Below, piece by piece: positions 8,725 to 16,622 of a DNA stretch of 24,394 bases. A program made the position numbers and the translations under genes. The number at the start of each line of letters is the position of its first letter. Within the stretch, counting starts at the first letter, position 1. The notes under the pieces were generated by a model. That model saw nothing but the letters and a program-made list of their open reading frames with translations, did no database searches and was not told where the DNA came from. Source of the DNA: JAIBBG01 sp043748015 (GTDB lineage: Bacteria; Bacteroidota; Bacteroidia; Flavobacteriales_D; Sanyastnellaceae); assembly GCA_043748015.1 (NCBI GenBank), contig JAYTOA010000137.1, positions 1-24,394 of the forward strand, given 5' to 3'.

Positions 8725-9048
8725 ATGCAAGACAGATTGAAAATGATTGAGACAATGCTCGAAACGAATCCTAGAGATAGTTTTTTGCATTATGCTGCAG
8801 CGCTTGAGCACCAGAAAAATGGTGACGCAAATTCAGCGATGAAGATCATTCAGAAGATTATCAAAAATGATCCGGAGTATTTGGCGAGTTACTATCAACT
8901 CGGTAAAATGCTCGAAGACAAAAACAAGCACGAAGAGGCTGTTGAAGTTTACAAGGCGGGTAAGTCTGTGGCCAAGAAGCAGAACGATATGAAGACGCTC
9001 GGGGAATTAGCTGAAGCGTTAATGCTGCTTGATGTATACGAAGATTGA
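8725..9048 (+). CDS. Small TPR protein
   Basis: 107 residues, almost entirely two to three TPR units: SFLHYAAALEHQKNGDANSA (about 19-38) and AYYQLGKML-like YLASYYQLGKMLEDKNKHEE (about 52-71). There is no signal peptide or membrane segment, so it is probably a cytoplasmic scaffold. Similar short TPR proteins are common in Bacteroidota and have no assigned role. It has its own promoter upstream and is closed by a strong hairpin terminator 44 nt after the stop, so it is monocistronic. Confidence 0.82.
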   Translation: MQDRLKMIETMLETNPRDSFLHYAAALEHQKNGDANSAMKIIQKIIKNDPEYLASYYQLGKMLEDKNKHEEAVEVYKAGKSVAKKQNDMKTLGELAEALMLLDVYED

Positions 9049-9092
9049 GCTTAGGAGCACCGCCCAACAAATCATAATGAAATGCTACATTT

Positions 9093-9123
9093 AAAAATAA
9101 CGCACTTTTTGTGCGTTATTTTT
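9093..9123 (+). terminator. Intrinsic terminator of the small TPR gene
   Basis: A perfect 13-bp inverted repeat, AAAAATAACGCAC (9093-9105) and GTGCGTTATTTTT (9111-9123), surrounds a TTTTT loop. The 3' arm itself supplies the T-tract, and the flanking A-tract would let it work in both directions. It lies between the TPR stop and the next gene. Confidence 0.88.
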
Positions 9124-9149
9124 GTTTAGTGAGATTGAAACTGCGATTC

Positions 9150-10409
9150 ATGAAAAAACTTGTTCTCTTCTTCTTATTGTCGGCATTAGGTACAAACGTT
9201 TTCGCTGCGAAAATTTTGATTCCAATGGACGACTCTCAAACAAATCACCTCAAAGCCTACGGCATCGCGTATTGGATTTTGCAAAACAAGATTCCAATGG
9301 AATGGCTACTCAATTACAGAGGAGGAAGTTTTCTTGTAGATAATTTTCCAGACATTTCAAAGGAGTGTGGAATACGCGGTGTGTCTTTTCAGATCATCGC
9401 TGATGTTCAGGCCAATCAAATCTATTCGCAGATTGCGGATCCTGAAGTAAACATGGAAAGAGTGAAACTGGAAGTAGCCCCGAAGATTGCTGTATATACG
9501 CCCCCCGGAAAATTGCCGTGGGATGATGCGGTGACATTGGTATTGACATACGCCGAGATTCCTTACGACATGATTTACGATTCTGAAATCATTCACCTCG
9601 GATTGCCGAAATACGATTGGCTTCACTTGCATCATGAAGATTTTACAGGACAATATGGAAAATTCTATCGAAATTTTAAGAATGCAGCTTGGTATCAGGA
9701 AGAAGTGAAATCGCAGGAAGCTCTTGCTCAGCAACTCGGCTTTTCGAAAGTATCTGTGATGAAGGGACAAGTGGCAGCGGAGATTCGCAATTTTGTAATG
9801 GGCGGTGGTTTTCTCTTTACCATGTGCAGCGGTACAGATTCATTTGACATTGCTCTCGCAGCAGAAGGAGTGGACATGGTTGAAAGCGTATTCGATGGCG
9901 ATGCGAGTGATGCGCAGGCGCAGAATAAATTGAATTACCCTGCAGGTTTTGCTTTTCAGAATTACCGCCTCGACAAAGACCCAAACGTGTATGAGTTTTC
10001 AGACATCGACGGCACGGAAGATCATACGAAAATCAATCAGCTGAATGACTTCTTTACGCTTTTTGATTTCTCAGCTAAGTGGGATATTGTCCCAACAATT
10101 TTAACTCAGAATCACACGCAAGTTATCAAGGGATTCATGGGGCAGACGACATCATTCCGTGATAAGTATATCAAGAGTAACGTCACTATTATGGGTGAAA
10201 CTAAAAGTATCAAATGTGCGAAATACATCCATGGTGAACTTGGCCAGGGACAATGGACATACTACGGCGGACACGACCCTGAAGACTATCGTCACCTTGT
10301 AGGTGATCCACCAACAGACCTGAATCTTTTTCCGACATCTGCGGGATATAGACTTATTCTGAATAACATTCTTTTCCCGGCAGCAAAGCGCGAAAAGCAG
10401 AAGACGTAA
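9150..10409 (+). CDS. Secreted Bacteroidota protein often labelled 'asparagine synthetase B'
   Basis: 419 residues from the ATG at 9150. A longer reading from GTG 9111 would begin inside the terminator and bury the signal peptide, so it is rejected. The signal peptide is MKKLVLFFLLSALGTNVFA, then AKILIPMDDSQTNHLKAYG. Family-typical stretches are WLLNYRGGSF, VLTYAEIPYD, WLHLHHEDFTGQYG, FVMGGGFLFTMCSGTD and YYGGHDPEDYRH. From memory this highly conserved family is annotated as asparagine synthetase B in many Bacteroidota. I see no N-terminal nucleophile Cys and no SGGxDS PP-loop, so that name is probably wrong. The GGGFLFTMC segment hints at a class I glutaminase/ThuA-like fold, which is inference. 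It is exported; the function is unknown. Confidence 0.85.
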   Translation: MKKLVLFFLLSALGTNVFAAKILIPMDDSQTNHLKAYGIAYWILQNKIPMEWLLNYRGGSFLVDNFPDISKECGIRGVSFQIIADVQANQIYSQIADPEVNMERVKLEVAPKIAVYTPPGKLPWDDAVTLVLTYAEIPYDMIYDSEIIHLGLPKYDWLHLHHEDFTGQYGKFYRNFKNAAWYQEEVKSQEALAQQLGFSKVSVMKGQVAAEIRNFVMGGGFLFTMCSGTDSFDIALAAEGVDMVESVFDGDASDAQAQNKLNYPAGFAFQNYRLDKDPNVYEFSDIDGTEDHTKINQLNDFFTLFDFSAKWDIVPTILTQNHTQVIKGFMGQTTSFRDKYIKSNVTIMGETKSIKCAKYIHGELGQGQWTYYGGHDPEDYRHLVGDPPTDLNLFPTSAGYRLILNNILFPAAKREKQKT

Positions 10410-10456
10410 GACTTCGATATTCCAGAAGCTTTTTCAAATTGTAATCAAAAAAAATA

Positions 10457-10636
10457 TGGAGAATTCTTTTTCTGATTATGATATTAGCCATGGCCTCTTG
10501 TGGATTCGATGGTACCTTTTTGCAAAATCGCCTGGAGGAAGAATTACTGAATGCAATGAATTATGAAGTTCGTATTTGTATTTTCAATGTTGTTCGGAGC
10601 AATGGCAGGCTGGAATTATTTGCTTCTGTCAGTTGA
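10457..10636 (+). pseudogene. Possible frameshifted small lipoprotein leader
   Basis: One frame here reads as a lipoprotein signal, ILFLIMILAMASCGFDGTF, with lipobox AMAS-C. Its first in-frame ATG (10478) leaves too short a signal. The better ATG at 10456 is out of frame by one base: dropping the G after that ATG would give MRILFLIMILAMASC. The frame ends at TGA 10634-10636, overlapping the next gene by 74 nt. It could be a broken lipoprotein gene or chance. Confidence 0.3.
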
Positions 10637-11168
10637 TAAAAATGTACACTTGTCATTGATCACACAGTTCGGGAATAATGTGACAATTTCCCGGAAAATG
10701 ACAGATCAGATCGAAAGAGAAAAGAATGTTGTCTTCAGTGAAGTTACTTTGCAACGACTTCAGAATAACTACCGCAACTTCGTTACTTTCAGATATCAGG
10801 TAGGTTGTACAACAATTATTTCATTATTCGTGGCATCCATTTTCTCAGTTTTATCAAGACTGAAATTGCCGGGATATGCTATTATTCATGCCGCGGTATT
10901 TACTTTGACCTTTGGATTCGTTCCGGTCCTGTTATATGAAAATAGAATGGAGTCCTGTTATAGAGCATCTGATTTAATGTTGAGCAGTAACCTCATCCTG
11001 CTGCTCACGTTATGGATGGTTATCACTTATAAAGCATTCACTTTGCGAAAAAGATCAATCGGAATACCATATAGATTCGCCACAATAATTATAGGAGTCT
11101 TTTTCGTGATTGGCACTGTTTACGTATTCGCTATGATGTCTGTATTTGATCATTTCGAACTGGGATAA
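10563..11168 (+). CDS. Five-helix membrane protein, function unknown
   Basis: 201 residues. Predicted membrane helices lie at about 2-22, 79-98, 105-125, 139-158 and 171-193. Between helices 1 and 2 is a polar loop of about 55 residues (QIEREKNVVFSEVTLQRL). I do not recognise a family and see no catalytic motif. The ATG overlaps the stop of a 36-codon reading frame starting at 10456, but that frame is not protein-like. It converges on the minus-strand genes that end at 11468, with a dispersed repeat in between. Confidence 0.7.
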   Translation: MKFVFVFSMLFGAMAGWNYLLLSVDKNVHLSLITQFGNNVTISRKMTDQIEREKNVVFSEVTLQRLQNNYRNFVTFRYQVGCTTIISLFVASIFSVLSRLKLPGYAIIHAAVFTLTFGFVPVLLYENRMESCYRASDLMLSSNLILLLTLWMVITYKAFTLRKRSIGIPYRFATIIIGVFFVIGTVYVFAMMSVFDHFELG

Positions 11169-11176
11169 AATTAATC

Positions 11177-11427
11177 GGATAAACGGTTTAAGGCACAAGG
11201 CCTTTAAAACACAAAGTTCGCGAAAGAAATTTCATACAAAGGCCACAAAGTTGTATGCGTTGTTTGAATGTAGTCTTTCTATTGATCGGCTTTGTAGTTT
11301 CACATTATGCGCTCTAAACCGATTTTTGCATAAGCAAAATGAGTTCAATTTTATCAAGAAATTCTTGTGCGCTTTGAGCGAAATTCTTGGTGTCATTGTG
11401 TGGCAATGCGGTCAAAAACGTTAATCC
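11177..11427 (+). repeat. Dispersed intergenic repeat, copy A
   Basis: This fills the 299-nt gap between two convergent genes and contains no credible gene. It is homologous, in inverted orientation, to 22345-22520. The best-conserved core is about 11335-11390, with CAAGAAATTCTTG (a perfect palindrome around one base) and CGCTTTGAGCG (a short hairpin). The outer ends (AAACGGTTTAAGG near 11181 and CAATGCGGTCAAAAACGTTAAT near 11404-11425) also match the other copy. Copy A carries an extra central segment of about 60 nt. A role as a transcription end between converging genes is inference. Confidence 0.75.
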
Positions 11428-11467
11428 AAAAATTTTATTTCCCTTTGCTCGAAACGAAAGCGAATTT

Positions 11468-11722
11468 TTACTTTTTGCGCTCGGCAACGAGAAAAAGAAT
11501 TGTAGAAGTAACAATGATTGCAGTTATGATAGTCAAACCAACTTTCAACACTTTTAACCAGTGCTCAACTTCATGATAACCTTTATGGATATAGGTTGTA
11601 AGATGCTCAGAGAGGATAACAAGCGTTACACACAAAATCAGCCAAACGCCTATATGCCGGAGAACTATCCTTTTTCTTGGTGTGATACCGATATTTCTAA
11701 TGGTCTTCAAGTAAGGAATCAA
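11468..11722 (-). CDS. Small two-helix membrane protein
   Basis: 84 residues if started at the TTG at 11722, which overlaps the preceding gene's end by 26 nt. There is no ATG near the N-terminus, so the start is uncertain. Helices lie at about 24-41 (IGVWLILCVTLVILSE) and 59-80 (LKVGLTIITAIIVTSTILFL), joined by a His-containing loop (HKGYHEVEHW). No family is recognised. Overlap with the upstream frameshifted gene suggests a shared transcript and translational coupling. Confidence 0.5.
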   Translation of the reverse strand: MIPYLKTIRNIGITPRKRIVLRHIGVWLILCVTLVILSEHLTTYIHKGYHEVEHWLKVLKVGLTIITAIIVTSTILFLVAERKK

Positions 11723-12828
11723 TACAAGGTTTGAATTGAAATTCTTTCTTCCTCAGCAGCTCCTTTTTCTTATTGTAAACATAGTCAGTTCTTATGGCAA
11801 GTGTGCCGTCTGCTGAGTAATAATTCTCGCTGTGTGTGCGACCATCGTCATGCCATGCGATGCTGTAGAATCTTCCATCTTCTAGTTTCACTGCATAATA
11901 GGTTTTCGTTTTTGAATCGTTGAATCTATAAGTTAGAATTTCATCCGGACACACATCGCGGTACTTGCGATATTCTTTAATGTCGCCATCAGGAAAGCGA
12001 GTCATGTATTCAGCAAACACATTGTCGAAGTGACTGTAAAAATACTCGTCATTCTTTTTTACAAATCCGGAACTGTCAACCGGAAGATTGGTAATGTGCA
12101 CCAGGCGAGGGTTCGATCCGCCGTTTCCAATGCTGTCGATGTAATAGAGGTATCGGCCGTCTTGCGCACAGGTGAGGTATTTTTTTCCTTCGATTCTGAT
12201 GCTCTGCTCATGAGTTTTTCGGATCTTCAACAGGAAAGGTTGTGTCGTTTCACCGCCGGCGTTTAGGGTCAATTTTTTAGTTGATGGGTCAAAATTTTTG
12301 AACCCATCGTCGTATTGGTAAAGGCTGTCACCTATGGCGTTTCCTTCCGGATTGAAGAAAGCGCGCACCTGGTATTCGCCAGCGAACAGTGGCACGCCGA
12401 ATGAATGATGTGATGCAATTTGCGTGTGGTAACTATAATAATTATCGAAGTCATTCCAATGCATCGGCACTATCACTTCTTCACCCGGTTGCAGCCATTT
12501 TGTGATTACTGTTCCATTGTCATGCACCAGCATTCGGATTTTGCGGTCTTCACTGAAGCGCTCGAGCATCACATTGCTCGCGACATCATAAACTAGCCAG
12601 ATAATAAATTTTGATTCCGCTATTCTGTGTGCGAGGCAGTAGGATAGGATAGGCTTTCTCTTTGTCTGTGTTCTTTATGGTAAGCATAAATGTAATCTTT
12701 TCGCCTTCATAATAGCTATCCTTGTCGGCGCTTAGTGCGAAGCTGAAAGGGTTGTAGTGAAGGTCGGCCAACCCATTCGTCACTTGACAAAAGGTCAAAA
12801 TCAGAAGTAGCACAATGCGAGTTTTCAT
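11697..12828 (-). pseudogene. Secreted protein interrupted by a single-base frameshift
   Basis: Two adjacent frames form one protein. The first runs from ATG 12828 to a TGA at 12586: 80 residues with signal peptide MKTRIVLLLILTFCQVTNGLA and an Ig-like strand segment, DSYYEGEKITFMLTIKN. The second covers 12572-11697 and starts mid-domain. It remains open upstream as VYDVASNVMLERF, so omitting one base near 12597 joins the parts as IKIYYLLVYDVASN, about 375 residues. The joined protein has an N-terminal beta domain (about 25-190). Its C-terminal part has Tyr-rich MORN-like strands (ENYYSADGTLAIRTDYVYN). The function is unknown. Either the gene is inactivated or the base is an assembly or sequencing error. 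A 13-A run directly precedes the ATG. Confidence 0.75.
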
Positions 12829-13014
12829 TTTTTTTTTTTTGCCGAGAAGGCAATTGGAAGCAAAGAAACACAAAGAAATTTTGAGTTGATGAATGAGATA
12901 TTTGATGGTTGCGCGAAAGGAAGTTAGGTATTCATTGACCGGCATCAGCAAAAGGGAATTTTCATTTTGCCTCGTTCAATTGTCCGGTTCAACTTTCAAC
13001 GCTTTACCACCGTC

Positions 13015-13581
13015 TTATTTTGCATTGTAATGCATGACTGCAATCCCACATTGAAATGTCGTCACTTTAACGAGATTCAACTGCAAATTTTTCTCGAGTC
13101 CTTTAAAGATAGTCATACCATTTCCAATTGCTGTAGGATTCACAAACAGGTGATACTCGTCAATCAAATTTTGTTGAATCAACGAGGATACAAATGTTCC
13201 TCCTCCATATGCGATGATATCGCCTCCATTTTGTTTTTTCAATCGTGCTACTTCTTCTTGAAGATCATTTTCCGCAAGAACAGTGTTCTCCCATTCTGAC
13301 TTAATTAACGTCTTGGAAAAAACTATTTTGTGTTTCTCAGTGAAATCTACGCCGGCCAAATGTTCGGGATTAGCAGGGTCTGCAGCAACGCTTTTCCAGT
13401 GTGGAATGAAGCCTTCAGCGAGTTTTCTTCCAAGAAGAATGCAATCAACGGGTTCTGTGAGTTCTTCTACATAGTTCTTCAAGGCATCATCCCAGTTCCA
13501 TTCCAACCAATCCATTTCGCCATTAGGACCGGAGATGAATCCATCAATAGACATCTGTACTTGTAGCTTTAGTTTTCTCAT
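13015..13581 (-). CDS. RibD_C/dihydrofolate-reductase-fold family protein (second copy)
   Basis: 188 residues. Family motifs are MSIDGFISGPNGEMDWL (10-26), CILLGRKLAEGF (about 47-58), and IIAYGGGTFVSSLIQQNLIDEYHL with the closing PTAIGNGMTIF (about 121-158). This is the NADPH-binding pattern of the YwjB/YyaP group. It is only distantly similar to the protein at 7561-8100. It sits 15 nt after the methyltransferase stop, so it is almost certainly the last gene of an MDR-methyltransferase-RibD_C operon. The substrate is unknown. Confidence 0.88.
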   Translation of the reverse strand: MRKLKLQVQMSIDGFISGPNGEMDWLEWNWDDALKNYVEELTEPVDCILLGRKLAEGFIPHWKSVAADPANPEHLAGVDFTEKHKIVFSKTLIKSEWENTVLAENDLQEEVARLKKQNGGDIIAYGGGTFVSSLIQQNLIDEYHLFVNPTAIGNGMTIFKGLEKNLQLNLVKVTTFQCGIAVMHYNAK

Positions 13582-13596
13582 GAAGCTAATTTAGGT

Positions 13597-14226
13597 TTAA
13601 GCCACTATTAATTTTTTAAAACTACAAAACACAAAGTTCTGAATGGTATTGAATGGAGTCCCATGATCAACAGTAATGCACTTTATTTTTTCAAAGAAGC
13701 GTTGTAATTTTTCGCTCAGTGATACTTCCGAATATTGTTTGATGTCTATTCCGCTGCATTTCTTAGGCCCATCTTTCGAAAAAGTGCCAATTACAAGGAT
13801 GCCGGTATTGGTCAAGCCTTGATGAATTTTCTCGATGTAATGTGTGATATCTTCTTCGCGTGTCAGAAAATGAAAGGCTGCGCGGTCATGCCAGAAGTCA
13901 TACTTCTCAGTTGGTACAAATGAGGCCGCGTCTTCTACTATCCATTTCACATTAGCTGCTCTCTCACCCAATCGCTGCTTTGCTCTTTCAAGCGCCGCTT
14001 CTGATATGTCAAGAACGCTTATTTCTGTATACCCCATGTCGAGCAAGTGATCCACAAGAAGACTATCACCTCCTCCAATGTCAATAATCTTCGCATCTGA
14101 AGGTAAATTAAACTGCTTCAGAAATTCCAATGAAGTCGTCGGTGTCGGTTGATACCAGCTTACGTTTATTAGATCCTTCGTCTTATAAATATTCTCCCAA
14201 TGCTTTTTGCGTTCTGTTGTATCCAT
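13597..14226 (-). CDS. SAM-dependent methyltransferase
   Basis: 209 residues from ATG 14226. A longer reading from 14262 adds 12 residues (MFEFRNSGKLIF) absent from the family pattern and is not preferred. It opens with HWENIYKTKDLINVSWYQ. Motif I is KIIDIGGGDS (46-55), the acidic residue is D73 (VLDISEAAL), and later blocks are YDFWHDRAAFHFLT (109-122) and KCSGIDIKQYS. These match a conserved bacterial group of small methyltransferases related to the TehB/thiopurine type. The substrate is unknown. It is flanked by an MDR (57 nt upstream) and a RibD_C gene (15 nt downstream) on the same strand. Confidence 0.88.
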   Translation of the reverse strand: MDTTERKKHWENIYKTKDLINVSWYQPTPTTSLEFLKQFNLPSDAKIIDIGGGDSLLVDHLLDMGYTEISVLDISEAALERAKQRLGERAANVKWIVEDAASFVPTEKYDFWHDRAAFHFLTREEDITHYIEKIHQGLTNTGILVIGTFSKDGPKKCSGIDIKQYSEVSLSEKLQRFFEKIKCITVDHGTPFNTIQNFVFCSFKKLIVA

Positions 14227-14259
14227 AAAAATCAATTTTCCGCTATTACGAAACTCGAA

Positions 14260-14267
14260 CAAAAATA
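14260..14267 (-). promoter_or_regulatory. Possible internal -7 element before the methyltransferase
   Basis: TATTTTTG on the minus strand fits TAnnTTTG at all defined positions and lies 33 nt before the ATG at 14226. No TTTG is seen at the right distance upstream, so an internal promoter is only possible. Confidence 0.28.
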
Positions 14268-14283
14268 ATTATGAAGTAATCCC

Positions 14284-15249
14284 TCACTCTGTGACTTGTA
14301 TCACAACATTTCCGGTTTTCTGTCCCGACTCAACATAACGATATGCCTCCACAACTTGAGAAAGTGGATAGGTTCGATCGATCACCGGTTGGAATTCACC
14401 TTTGACCACCAGTTCCATGAGAAATGTAATTGTTTCTTTGTCTATTGTTGGCAATGGAAATAGAAGTTTTTTTCCACCAAACATTGGCGTGGTGAGCGAA
14501 TACCATACGTTCTCTCCATTCTTGCCGAATTCTGTGGAGATATAAATTCCTTTGTTGGCGAGCATAGGTTTGCAAATACTGAATCTGCTTTTGCCTACAG
14601 CGTCAAAAATGAATTCAAATTTTGTATCCGTTTTTGTGTAATCTTCTGTTTGATAATCGATCACCACATCGGCACCGAGTGATCGCACCAACTCGACATT
14701 CTTCGAATTGCAAACAGCTGTCACATGTGCCCCGAAGTGCTTCAGTAATTGCACCGCTGCAGAACCAATCGCTCCTGTGGCACCATAGACCATCACATGA
14801 TTTCCGTTACGCACTTTGGCGGCTTTGATGTTGTTCAATGCGTAATGCGCGCCTTCAGTAATTGCAGCGCCTTGATGAAAACTGATGCTGTCATCAAGAA
14901 TGGCAATTGCTTCTTTTTCTCCAATAGTGAGAAATTCGCCATGTCCACCGAATGTTTTATCATTGAATCCGAAAACGCGATCGCCTTTTTTGAAGGAAGT
15001 AACATCACTGCCCATCGCTTCAACGACTCCAGCGAATTCACATCCAAGAATGTTGCACTTAGGTTTAAGCAATCCACTCCAGAAGCGAGAAATGAAATAT
15101 TCAGCACTGCGAAAACCGCTGTCAGTTCTATTGACGGTTGTGTTGTAAACTTTCACCAAGACTTCATTGGACTTGGGCGTTGGCTTTTCCACTTCTTTAT
15201 ATTGAGCTACAGAAGGTGGACCGTATTGATAATGAACGATGGCTTTCAT
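14284..15249 (-). CDS. Zinc-independent MDR family oxidoreductase (quinone oxidoreductase-like)
   Basis: 321 residues from ATG 15249; a TTG three codons earlier is less likely. The N-terminal GroES-like domain (about 1-125) has LGCEFAGVVEAMGSDVTSFKKGDRV split around 68-92. The Rossmann domain has VYGATGAIGSAAVQLLK (154-170), the NADPH-binding AxxGxxG-type motif of quinone oxidoreductases. The Cys/His set of zinc alcohol dehydrogenases is absent. Predicted activity is NADPH-dependent reduction of quinones or activated alkenes in the cytoplasm. It is the first gene of the probable MDR-methyltransferase-RibD_C operon. The upstream 253 nt to the next gene hold no recognisable promoter. Confidence 0.9.
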   Translation of the reverse strand: MKAIVHYQYGPPSVAQYKEVEKPTPKSNEVLVKVYNTTVNRTDSGFRSAEYFISRFWSGLLKPKCNILGCEFAGVVEAMGSDVTSFKKGDRVFGFNDKTFGGHGEFLTIGEKEAIAILDDSISFHQGAAITEGAHYALNNIKAAKVRNGNHVMVYGATGAIGSAAVQLLKHFGAHVTAVCNSKNVELVRSLGADVVIDYQTEDYTKTDTKFEFIFDAVGKSRFSICKPMLANKGIYISTEFGKNGENVWYSLTTPMFGGKKLLFPLPTIDKETITFLMELVVKGEFQPVIDRTYPLSQVVEAYRYVESGQKTGNVVIQVTE

Positions 15250-15502
15250 TTGAGGCAATGGGTGAGTCGGATTGCATCATAACTGAATGGAATACGACCT
15301 AATATTTTTCATTAGACGAACGTCGTGACCTTTTTAATACAGCAAATTTCGAACAAAGATTGTCACGTGAAATCCCAATGAGTTATTGTTACAAAATATT
15401 GTTCAAGTACAAAACGAATATTTGAATTCCTTTCCTATGCTTTCTGAAGTTCCATCTGCGAAGTTCTGTATGCAACCAATATGTAACTTCCGCTTAAGCG
15501 AA

Positions 15503-16039
15503 TCAATAGTTCTGCAACTTCACTTTACCCTTTTGAAAGGTGACCATTAGCATATGCGAATTGATACGATGCTCTCTGAGCAATGCTGCGTTGACGGTAT
15601 ATGCTGATTGGTCGAGACGTATAAAAATATCCGGTGACTTGTCACCATTACAGTCGAGTACAGATATCGGACATTGCATAAAAAGCGGATTGAATTCCTT
15701 TCGGCTTGCATATTCAGCTGCAGGCAAAACAGGCATGTCAACAGAAATGAACGGATAGTCTCTCACATATTCGTCAGTGCTAAGAACAAGTCGAAGGTGG
15801 AAATAGAGATGCACACCTCCATTGCCAACAAACATCAACTGATCTGCAATGCTGTCACCATCAAAGTCCCAGTTTCCCGAGTAATTGTGCGTCTGGGTTG
15901 CAGCGTCGTAGGAGTAATGCAAATCAGGATGGATAGCAGCATATAAATACTCAAACGAGTTCAACGGTAAGCCCTCCTCTTGCGACCAGGCAAGAGAAGA
16001 AGCAAGTAATACTAGCAATGTCATTACGATAGTCTTCAT
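15503..16039 (-). CDS. Small secreted protein with Ca-binding-like loops
   Basis: 178 residues from ATG 16039. The earlier start at 16066 would place nine extra residues before the signal peptide. The signal is MKTIVMTLLVLLASSLAWSQ. Two Asp-rich loops resemble FG-GAP/EF-hand calcium sites: DFDGDSIADQLMFVGNGG and DCNGDKSPDIFIRLD. The combination DxDGDxxxDxxxFxGNGGxHLYF recurs in small Bacteroidota secreted proteins of unknown function, as I recall. There is no T9SS sorting tail, so a periplasmic or Sec-only location is likely. Confidence 0.78.
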   Translation of the reverse strand: MKTIVMTLLVLLASSLAWSQEEGLPLNSFEYLYAAIHPDLHYSYDAATQTHNYSGNWDFDGDSIADQLMFVGNGGVHLYFHLRLVLSTDEYVRDYPFISVDMPVLPAAEYASRKEFNPLFMQCPISVLDCNGDKSPDIFIRLDQSAYTVNAALLREHRINSHMLMVTFQKGKVKLQNY

Positions 16040-16622
16040 GATTAAGATCGGAATTTGAAGAAGCAAGATCAGTCAAGAAGCATGACCTTGAAATCAGAGT
16101 ATAAGTAGTTATTCACTTTAAAGGGAAGAAAACTTCCGAGTACGTTGAATGAGGTCACAAAGCATGTGCATTTGACACGACTATGGAGTAAAATTTCCAA
16201 GAATAGTTCTCGAATGCATATCCATTTTCGCAGCATTCTGTAGCTCATGTCTGAATGGCTAACTATTCTCTTGAATGTTGACTTATTAAGAATGGGTTTT
16301 AAGAAAATCCTTAAGGGTACTTCCGATGACCTATTTTATGAAGCGCGATAGTTCAGTTCGTCAAAGGCGTGGAAATGCGAAGTTGCATAGCCTAAGCTAT
16401 GGAACTAAGATTTGACGATGTATTCGGCGAAATGAACATCGAAATAAATTCGCAAAATACTATTGACATTAAATTCTGTCGATTCATGAAAGAGGTTATT
16501 GGAATGCCCCTAACACAATGCCATAAAAATGGTTCTAATGCGTAACGAGGGATTATGCTTGACGCGAGCACGGAATCAATGGCGTATTTGGGGTGGCTAA
16601 AACAGCAGGCTTTCATCACGGT
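16040..16622. other. Gene-poor intergenic region
   Basis: 583 nt without a credible gene. Two tiny plus-strand frames are present: 48 codons at 16399-16545 (MELRFDDVFGEMNIEI...) and 23 codons from 16556 whose stop overlaps the ATG of the transposase remnant at 16623. Neither resembles a known protein. A 6-bp hairpin CATAGC-CTAA-GCTATG lies at 16386-16401. It may be decayed DNA belonging to the adjacent insertion-sequence remnant. Confidence 0.5.

Noticed and set aside
11146..11424. 92-codon plus-strand frame
   Set aside because: It overlaps the dispersed repeat copy A and the end of the membrane protein gene; its sequence is not protein-like.
14749..15282. 177-codon plus-strand frame
   Set aside because: It lies entirely opposite the MDR gene, whose domains are clear; the composition is that of an antisense shadow.
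15294..15324. Partly symmetrical stretch ACGAC-CTAAT...ATTAG...GTCGT upstream of the MDR gene
   Set aside because: The stems are 5 bp and interrupted; it could be an operator but nothing else supports it.
16399..16545. 48-codon frame starting MELRFDDVFGEM
   Set aside because: It is too short, has no recognisable family and no clear promoter, and lies in decayed DNA near an IS remnant.
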